Assembly (NCBI GenBank): GCA_028023455.1
Contig: JAQFVV010000037.1
Span: 1,242,001 to 1,306,000 of the forward strand
DNA length: 64,000 bases
Direction of reading: 5' to 3'
Source: Epiperipatus broadwayi
Taxonomy: Eukaryota > Onychophora > Udeonychophora > Euonychophora > Peripatidae
How positions within the stretch are numbered: the first letter of the stretch is position 1; every line of letters starts with the position of its first letter. A model generated the notes under the pieces. It did not search any database, was not told the origin of the DNA, and was given only the letters and a program-made list of their open reading frames with translations. The position numbers and the translations under genes were made by a program. Of this stretch, positions 56,396-64,000 are shown piece after piece.

Positions 56396-56452
56396 TCCTA
56401 TCTTTTAGTTGTTTTTTTTTTAAGAAAAGATTTATGTGTGTGTGTATGCATG
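56368..56452 (+). terminator. candidate polyadenylation signal with downstream GU-rich element
   Basis: AATAAA lies in GCTCAATAAATTCAGCAG, and about 60 bases later comes TGTGTGTGTGTATGCATGT, the kind of GU-rich element bound by the cleavage machinery. Such combinations can occur by chance in AT-rich DNA. Confidence 0.4.
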
Positions 56453-56519
56453 TATTAAAATATTCTGTCTGAAAGCCAGTTAATATAATGAAGTGATACT
56501 CTAATAATAATACTCGAAT

Positions 56520-56640
56520 AGTTTATTGATCATTAGAAATTCGAGCATTAAAAAATGGTGAAGAGGAGTCATGATGTATGGATCTTGGACTACAGCACTA
56601 AACTATAAGGTAGGATAATCAAATGATGATTTTTGATCAT
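56520..56640 (-). repeat. tRNA-derived SINE copy
   Basis: The minus strand has TATAGTTTAGTGCTGTAGTC, CAAGATCCATACATCATGAC and TCCTCTTCACC, matching the head and middle of the SINE family, with a shorter 3' part (TGCTCGAATTTC). Confidence 0.45.
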
Positions 56641-56644
56641 ATTA

Positions 56645-58655
56645 TTCGTTTACCATTACTACTTTTTTATTTTAAGTAGTCCACAGCCCTTTATGGGGGA
56701 ACAAAAAAAAAGAAGTCATTACTCATCAACTGACAAATTGCAATTAATGAAGATTTGAATGTTTTTCAACTTTGTTTCATCCTTTAATTCGAAATATCTA
56801 AATATTCATTTACAAACCAATTTTGGATAGTTAGCTAGATTCGCTATGGGTCACTTATCTGAAAGAAATGTCTTGTGCCCGATTAAAATCTTTAAAAATT
56901 TACAAATTTTAACCAGCATAAGTTTGAATTGTGCATGACTACTGAGATCCAATACTATTATAAACTACATTTTTCAGGGTTTTAGTTCAATTGATTTTTT
57001 TAAAAAATTAAACAGATAAAGCATACATAGACCATATATTCTGAGGCCGCCATCTCCTTTTCTATTGCACGAAGCCCAAAATTTTAGTTTTCCATCAACA
57101 TTTCCTAAATGGTTGTTTTTTTTCATACCATACATAAAATCCAAACAATATATTAACACCTAATAAATAAAATAAACACATTTTAATTACAAGAAGTTCT
57201 GAACTTACATAAATAGTCCATTTTGCAACTTATTGCATAAACTAATTTATGTATAAATTGAAACAAATAAATCTTCATTGCTACATAAATATTAAAGTGC
57301 ATATTTTTTTGAATGATCATGTTTTCTAATTGTATTAAAACATTTATGTAAAGAATTTATTACTTAAAACATAATTTTAATAGTATTTAAAATAATGGAT
57401 GCTTTGTAATTCAGAATTTTATGATAAAAAGAGATGGAAGGGATATCTTACGTTGAACTATTAACAACAAGCTAATTTTACTTCCTTATTATATTATTCA
57501 AAATTGAATTATTATTTAACTTTAAGTAGTAGGACAAGGAAGTAAAATTAAACTAATGGCTATGAATATGAGAAGTACATCTTTTTGAAAGCGATCAGCC
57601 ATTTAATTTAATTTTCAATTTGTTGTTATAGCTTTACGTTAGAAGTGTGAAAGCACCATTTAATAGTATTATATTGGACAAATGTAAAGTATAAATATAC
57701 AGATTATTAGTTAAAGTAAAATATTCTTTTTCTATATATATTGTTGAATTATTGTTTGATTTTGAACAGTATGAGAAAGAGGTAAAATTAGTTACTGCTA
57801 AAATTTGAAAATAGATTACTTTTCCCTCTCTTTTTCATATAATAAGATGAATTATTATTCAATTTTAAATTACATAATGAAAGTATGTTAATTAATTTCT
57901 TAATAAGAAATGAAATATGCCTCTTTTTTATACCACTAAGTGGAATTATTATAATGTAATTGGTATGTTAAAGAATTGCTATTCAACTCTGAATTATGTA
58001 ACAAGTTTACAATTTTGTGCGTATGTGTGTCAGATATTTTATATGTAGCAAAGATGTCAGGCTGATGTAAGTAATGAATTATCTGTACACATTTTTTATT
58101 ATTATTACAGTAAGGAATTTCAATTGAAATTGGCAATTGTTTTCAAGATTTCTTATCCTGTCAACAAATTCAAAAGAAAAGGCATTATAAAATAACAATT
58201 TTTTAGTAATGTTGAATGAAATACTTTGTTTACTCGAGTAAACTGCCAAAATTAATCATTTATTTTAGTGGAACATCACACCTTGGTTATGTAGCTCCAC
58301 ATTGTCAAAAATATATAGTCTTGTAGTATTGGTCAGATATAAACTTGATTATATATTCCTATTAACATTTCTTTGTGCTTTTTTTAAATAATGTTTATAA
58401 ATTTCAGCGAGCTTCAATATTGCATACATACATTTATTAAAAACCCAATTATCCTAACCATAATTAATTTTTTTCATTATATTGTACTTTTGATATAATA
58501 TGTACTTTTTATCCTGTATGCATTGTGGAGTAGTAGATGTTAATTCTTGTATAATAGTAATCCTAAGAGGAATCAAAACATCTTCTGGAGTAAGAGAATA
58601 TTAGAATAATATTCTCTTATTCTTCTTTTTCACTTTCTTTGCATATCTTCATATA
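56645..58655. other. AT-rich stretch, no gene seen
   Basis: Only short frames; nothing recognised. Confidence 0.35.
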
Positions 58656-58656
58656 A

Positions 58657-58908
58657 TCATATATATTGCTTATAACACTTCTTTCATATACACTATAATG
58701 CAACAAATTTTCTTAAAAACTTCTTTATTTTCCTTACAGTTTCGACTATCCAGCAGTTTTCATCAGAACTCTTATCTTCTTCTCTGTTTAAGATAGAGTT
58801 CTGATGAAGACTGTTGGACAGTCGAAACTGTAAGGAAAATAAAGAAGTTTTTAAGAAAATTTGTTGCATTAAAGTGTATATGAAAGAAGTGTTATAAGCA
58901 ATATATAT
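58657..58908. repeat. long palindrome with TGATGAAGACTG / CAGTCGAAAC arms
   Basis: The left arm (ATATATTGCTTATAACACTT...GACTATCCAGCAGTTTTCATCAGAACTC) pairs with the right arm (GTTCTGATGAAGACTGTTGG, ACAGTCGAAACTGTAAGG...GTTATAAGCAATATATAT). Arms are about 115 bases around a centre near 58778-58790. The right arm holds CTGATGA followed by A, GACTG-TTGGA-CAGTC and GAAAC, that is a hammerhead-like box order with one extra A before stem II. Same family as 48.40 and 53.63 kb. Confidence 0.85.
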
Positions 58909-58909
58909 A

Positions 58910-59638
58910 ATATTAGAATAAATGATGAAATAGCCACAGAATATTATTTTAGGTATCTGATACTCTGATCTTTATCTTCTTCAAAATAAAACACTTGATT
59001 GCACATAAAATATAATCACAAAATTCATTACTGATTATATATATATATATAGAAAACATATTACAATAAAAAAAATTCATTTATACGCATATGAATGTGA
59101 CAGTATATATTGTTCTGTATTACAAATATTCATGAGTATATACATACAGGTAATTATCTATTTACATCTATATATATTGATATATACTTGCACAGTGAAA
59201 TTCCTGATATTTTAAAAATCTATGGAATGCTACGAGCTTATAGAATAATGCAGATCATGAGAAAAAGCATGAAGCAATGGTAAATAATAACATGTATCTA
59301 CACAATGAAATCTTTAATATAATTTTAAAAGATTTTTTTAAATTACTTTTATTTTGCATAATATACAGTTTTGCACTATATACAATAATAAAAGCATTTG
59401 ATATAGAAATATAAAGATTTTTTTTTATAAGTCCTATAATTTAACTTTTTTTTAAGTGTTTTTTTATTTCTGAATATAACACTAATGTAAAGTATGATCC
59501 CATTAGTCAAAGACAATCTGTACTTATAGTATATATGTATACATGTATGCATATATTTATAATATATTGTAATGTTTGTGTTATTTTTTTATTATAATAT
59601 CATTTTTTTATCTTTATCGATTGACTAGAAGCTGAATG
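58910..59638. other. AT-rich stretch with microsatellites
   Basis: (TA)n at about 59037-59051 and poly-T runs; no gene. Confidence 0.4.
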
Positions 59639-59639
59639 T

Positions 59640-59800
59640 CTCCCATTTTTTATTCTGCAGCTTTTTTTCTCCACATCACTCTAGCAAACTTTCTATCCAT
59701 CCATTTCACCTATAATATTTTTCCAGGTCACATTCTTTTACAATGTAGTTTAGATCTTCATCTCACCATTTATTGTTAACTCTTATAATGGCATGTCCAG
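59640..59800 (-). mobile_element. RTE-type LINE, 3' fragment in opposite orientation
   Basis: The minus-strand translation reads LTGHAIIRVNNKW, then EDLNYIVKE, NGWIESLLE and CGEKKLQNKKW with stops. It follows the pattern WAGHIARKDDNRW...RWMDEI...GEEKLK at the 3' end of copy 3 (about 32170-32330). It is the only RTE fragment on the minus strand. Confidence 0.55.
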
Positions 59801-59809
59801 TTGTCATTA

Positions 59810-61377
59810 ATTCTTTGTTTAATGTTATAAACTCTTGATTCTTTTTTGAGATCTTAAAAGAACCGAATAGGGCAGATGCCTAATATCCACTCTATATTTT
59901 CTTGTCATTGCAGCTGTTATTATTATATGATTATTCATATAGTTTGGGCTGCTCAATAACACACATTATCTTTTGTCTCTGAGTTTAAGATCAAGAAACA
60001 TCATAGTTCTTTTTTCTAAGTTGCTTGGCAGTGCTTAACTGAAATATCAGCATATTTTTCTTGAAGACAGAATGAATGAATGTGTGAATTAACTTTTTTT
60101 TAATGGATATTCACGATCATGACAAACAAAATTAAATCAGGCCCTTATTCCCAGAAATCTGTAAAGTCACCAGCCAGGGCAGTTGAAGGCAGAGGGTGCT
60201 AAGAATATCCTGTTTGTGGACCCAAACTACCATTTGATGACCTTTTATTTAGGTACTTACAGCTTCAGATTACTTTCAAGTGAAGGAAGATTGGAAGAAG
60301 AACTGTCTAATATTAAATGAGACATTATTGGACTTTGTGCAGTTAAAAGAAATGGTGAAGAGATCATTGATATACAAAAGTGGATATGTATTATATTACA
60401 AAGGCATAAACATTGGACATACAAGTGGAGTAGGAGTCATTATAAATAGAAAATGGAAGAACAGCATAATGAAGATTAATGGTGTTATCAGACAGAGTGG
60501 CAAGATTAGTTATTCAATTTAATAATAGATTCCTAATGCAGATAATTTAAGTTTATGCTCAAAAAAAGTACTCATTGTGATGAAGAAGTAGCGGATTTTT
60601 ATATGCATGTACAAAAGACTTTTGATCAGACCAAACATTTGAAAATTGTCATGGGAGATCCTAATACTAGAATTGGTAAACAATTAAAAGATGATGTGGG
60701 TAAATTTGGTTATGGTGATAGAAATGAGAGAGAACATAGATTTGGGGTGCTTGCATTAAAAAGAAAAACTATTTTATGAATCATTTCTTCGAAGAAAATG
60801 CTAAATAGAATAGACATGGAGGCATCCAATTAAAAATGTAGTACATATGGATTATATTTTTACTATCATAAAATATGTATTTCAAGATTATAATATCCTT
60901 AATAAATTAACACAGGAAGTGATCATCGATTAGTGAGATGTAAGATATGTGTTAAAGAAAAACTAGAGAGACAAAAATTATTAAGATATTCCAATGAATT
61001 TAAATTAGAATTTGCAAAATATTTTCAAATATTAATAGATTTTGAATGTAATTCAGATTTGAACAGAATCAATAGGAAGATAACTAATATATTTTTAAAA
61101 ACTGCAACAAAGATAACTGATAAAAAAAAGCAGCAATTGATCGGTAAATTTTCTATTGAGATAAGACAATTTATAAAGAAAAGAATGCATTAGAATGCTA
61201 TGAAAAAGAGTTAATAATGATATAAGAAAATATAATTGTGAATTAGTAAGGAAAGCTATAGAAGAAAATAAGTCCCAATATCTTGGCATTAATAGGAAAC
61301 ATTTCTGCAATAAGAATAAAATGTAGAATAATTATATCAAATTAAATAGCAATAAAGAACAAGAAAAAGTATCCCTA
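59810..61377 (+). mobile_element. RTE-type LINE (copy 4), interrupted by copy 5
   Basis: It begins in the 5' untranslated part (CTTGATTCTTTTTTGAGATC and CTTGTCATTGCAGCTGTTATTA, shared with copies 2 and 3), continues through a start ATGACCTTTTATTT near 60238 and endonuclease remnants, and reaches a point equivalent to about 62960 of copy 5 (AATAAAGAACAAGAAAAAGT), where it stops abruptly at the 5' end of copy 5. Several deletions are visible (for example near 61195). Confidence 0.85.
60238..61377 (+). pseudogene. disabled endonuclease part of RTE LINE copy 4
   Basis: Frames at 60280-60522 and 60555-60779 encode SGVGVIINRKWKNSI and VMGDPNTRIGKQLKDD (the GDFNAR motif with Phe-to-Pro and Ala-to-Thr changes) and GYGDRNEREHRFG. 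A further frame at 60933-61193 gives ERQKLL and ITDKKKQQLIGKFS. Stops and deletions separate them, and the reverse transcriptase is absent because the copy ends at 61.38 kb. Confidence 0.8.
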
Positions 61378-61379
61378 CA

Positions 61380-64000
61380 ACTAACACGCATTAGCCAGCG
61401 TGGTGAGTTTATTGCCTTTTTACCTCTGAGTTTAAGATCAAGAAACATCATGGTCTTTCTTCTCAGTGCCTGATAAGGCAGAATGAATGTTTGTGTAAAT
61501 GATAAATATTTTTCCAATATATATATATATACAATTATGACAGACAAAAATAAAGCGTGGCCCTTATTCCCAGGAGGCTGTAAAGTCACCAACCAAGGCA
61601 GCGGTTGGTGGCGGAGGGTGCTAAGAATCCCCTGATTGTGGACCCAGGCTGCCATTTGATGACTTTTTATTTAGGTACTTACAACTGCAGATCACTTTCA
61701 AGTGAAGGAAGATTGCAAGAATTAGAAGAAGAACTGTCTTATATTAAATGGGACATTATTGGACTTTGTGAAGTTAGAAGAAAAGAAGAAGAAACAATTG
61801 ATTTAAAAAGTGGACATATACTCTATTATAAAGGCACACATATTGGAAATACAAGTGGAGTAGGATTCATTATAAATAAAAAGTGGAAGAACAATATTGT
61901 GGAGATTGATGGTGTATCGGACAGAGTGGCAAGATTAGTTATACAACTTAATAGCAGATACCAAATGCAGATAATTCAGGTTTATGCCCCAACAAGTTCT
62001 CATAGTGATGAAGTAGTAGAAGATTTCTATATGGATGTACAAAAGGCTTTTGATCAGAGTAAACAACATTTTAAAATTGTTATGGGAGACTTTAATGCTA
62101 GAATTGATAGACAAATGAAAGATGAAATTGCTGTAGGTAATTTCGGTTATGGTAATAGAAATGAGAGAGGACATAGACTTGTGGAGTTTGCAGAAAAAGA
62201 AAAACTTTATATTATGAATTCATTTTTTGAGAAAAATGTTAAAAGGAAATGGACATGGAAGCATCCAAATGAAGGTACAGCAGAATTGGATTATATTTTG
62301 ACTAACAGAAAATACATATTTCAAGATTGTAATGTTCTTAATAAATTTAACACAGGAAGTGATCATCAATTAATAAGGTGTAAGTTACGTGTTAATGTAA
62401 AACTAGAAAGACAAAAATTATTAAGAAAAACAATATTTACAGTTGATATTCCTAATCTTCAGAAACATTCTAATGAATTTAAATTAGAACTTACAAATAG
62501 GTTTCAAGTGTTAGGAGATTTTGAACATGATACAGATTTGAATGAAATTAATATGAAAATAACTGATACACTTTTAAAAACTGCAACAAACATAGCTGGT
62601 AGAAAAAAGCTGCAATTGACTAATAAAATTTCTACTGAGACTAGAGAACTTATGAAGAAAAGAAGGAATATGAAGATATACAAAAATGATGTATTTAAAA
62701 GAATTGAATATCTCTAATTTTGTAAAATGGTACGGAAAAGAGTTGAAAATGATATAAGAAAGTATAACTGTGAAATAGCAAGGAAAGCTGTAGAAGAAAA
62801 TAAAAGTCTCAAAAATGTTAAACAACATTTTGGTATTGGTAGGAAATTTATATCTGCAATAAGAAAAAAAGATGGAATTATTACTAAAAAGAGAGATGAC
62901 ATCATGAAATTGGTAGAAGATTTTTATCAAGAATTATATAGTAATAAAGAACAAGTACCTCCTATATCTATTACATCTTCCGAATTGCCCAGAATTTTAA
63001 ATGAAGAAGTGAGACGTGCAATTAAGTGTATGAAGAAAGGAAAGGCTCCAGGAAATGATGGAATTTTAATTGATATATTAAAAGAAGCAGGTGAAGAAAT
63101 AGAAACAATTTTAGCAAAGTTATATACCAAATGTCTAAATGATAAAGATGTACCGGAAGATTGGAAGACTGCAGTAATAATATTGATATTTGAAAAAGGT
63201 GATAAAGAAGATATTAGAAATTACAGACCTATCAGCCTTTTATCAGTTTTATATAAAATTTTTACCAAGATAATTACAACTCGTCTACAGAGAACTTTGG
63301 ATTTCCACCAACCAAGAGAACAAGCTGGATTTAAAAGTGGTTTTAGTACAATAGATCATATCCAGGTATTGAGAGAAGTCATAGAAAGGACAAACGAATA
63401 TGAGTTGTCATTATGTTTTGGATTTGTAGATTATGAAAAGGCATTCGATTCTATACACATTTCTTCAGTGATTAAAGCATTGGATCATCAAAGTATAGAT
63501 CCAGGATATTGTCATATTTTAAAGAATATTTATAAAAATGCAACGGCAACAATTAGATTACATAATGATACTGGAAAAATCAACATTGAGAAAGGTGTAA
63601 GACAAGGTGACTCCATATATCCAAAACTCTTTACAGCAGTGCTGCAAGAAGTATTTTGTGGATTAAAATGGGAAACTAAAGGAGTGAAAGTAAATGGAGA
63701 GTATTTAAGTCATTTAGATTTTGCAGATGATGTAGTTGTTTTTGCAAATAATGCTTCAGAGCTGCAGGAAATGTTGCAGGAGTTAGCAGATGAAAGTAGG
63801 ACTAAAGATAAATGTTAAAAAGACTAAAGTAATGTTTAATCGATTTGCTCAAAATATGAAAATAAAGATTGATTATGAAGAATTAGAAGAAGTTAACAGT
63901 TACAAATACCTTGGTCAGATTATTAATACAGATGGAAACATAATGGAGGAAATTAATCATAGAATTAAACTTGGTTGGAGTGCTTTTGGTAGAAATAACT
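61380..64000 (+). mobile_element. RTE-type LINE (copy 5), nearly intact, runs off the window
   Basis: It starts near 61380 with a truncated 5' untranslated part (TTTGAGTTTAAGATCAAGAA type sequence, shared with copy 4 at 59.97 kb) and continues through a nearly complete coding region to the window end. It lies directly against the broken end of copy 4, so it inserted into or next to copy 4. It is the youngest-looking RTE copy here. Confidence 0.9.
61605..64000 (+). pseudogene. RTE endonuclease-reverse transcriptase, one stop and one frameshift from intact
   Basis: One frame runs from 61605 (or the ATG at 61659, which is conserved in other copies: MTFYLGTYNCRSLSS) to 63818, broken only by TAA at 62715-62717 where copy 3 has GAA. 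APE-type endonuclease motifs: TYNCRS, IGLCEVRRKEEE (catalytic Glu), VYAPTSS, VMGDFNARI (Asp, Asn), GTAELDYILT and GSDHQLIRC (SDH). Then the reverse transcriptase: KGKAPGNDGI, NYRPISLLSVLYKIF, QPREQAGFKSGFSTIDHI, FVDYEKAFDSI (catalytic Asp), VRQGDSIYPKLFTA and HLDFADDVVVFANNASEL (catalytic Asp pair at 63726-63731). At about 63799 an 8-base loss shifts the frame; GLKINVKKTKVMFNRFAQ continues in the next frame to the window end. The enzyme nicks target DNA and copies the RNA in place. Family placement (RTE) is confident from RQGDSIxPKLFTA and the craniofacial-development-protein-2-like endonuclease. Confidence 0.9.

Noticed and set aside
62574-62930. Minus-strand frames of 118 and 63 codons
   Set aside because: Antisense shadows of the LINE polyprotein.
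1-64000. CRISPR arrays, bacterial operons, riboswitches
   Set aside because: No regularly spaced repeats with unique spacers, no ribosome-binding sites, no long frames; the window is clearly eukaryotic.

Overview
The window is very AT-rich animal DNA. It has no bacterial-style operons, almost no long open reading frames, and is dense in retroelements and fold-back repeats. The RTE-type LINEs, the Penelope-like elements with GIY-YIG domains and hammerhead-like terminal motifs, the tRNA-derived SINEs, and an RBM25 retropseudogene whose N-terminal part looks invertebrate all suggest an invertebrate metazoan. A mollusc, possibly a cephalopod, is my best guess; this is inference, not proof.

Host gene content is sparse. 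Two stretches look like true exons of one plus-strand gene: a 90-base exon near 5.0 kb and a coding exon near 53.9 kb followed by what looks like a 3' UTR ending near 56.4 kb. Their splice phases match, so most of the window may be one intron of about 48.8 kb. I do not recognise the protein. A processed, heavily disabled copy of the splicing factor RBM25 lies at 43.0-44.35 kb, and a tRNA-Gly(UCC)-like pseudogene lies at 39.2 kb on the minus strand.

The rest is mostly mobile DNA. From left to right: a hammerhead-like short repeat pair (2.2-2.8 kb); small hairpins (3.4 and 6.8 kb); an RTE LINE tail (6.9-7.4 kb); a Penelope-like element with 12-base target duplications, split by a hAT-type element with its own 8-base duplications (8.57-11.28 kb); an RTE LINE split by a 2.5-kb terminal-inverted-repeat element (12.0-17.7 kb); a minus-strand Penelope-like element (18.1-19.2 kb); a fold-back element (19.9-20.3 kb); a minus-strand LINE of another clade (21.0-22.3 kb); a tandem segmental duplication (23.67-26.38 and 27.31-29.51 kb) in which only the first copy holds a Penelope insertion; a third RTE LINE (29.6-32.4 kb); a second copy of the 2.5-kb element (33.3-35.9 kb); SINEs, two long palindromes and hammerhead-bearing tandem units (45.3-58.9 kb); and two nested RTE LINEs (59.8-64.0 kb), the last nearly intact.

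The most interesting theme is the set of short repeats carrying hammerhead-ribozyme-like cores. They occur as head-to-tail dimers (46.3-46.7 and 50.25-50.83 kb) and also at the end of a Penelope-like element (18.2 kb), which links the solo dimers to that element family.
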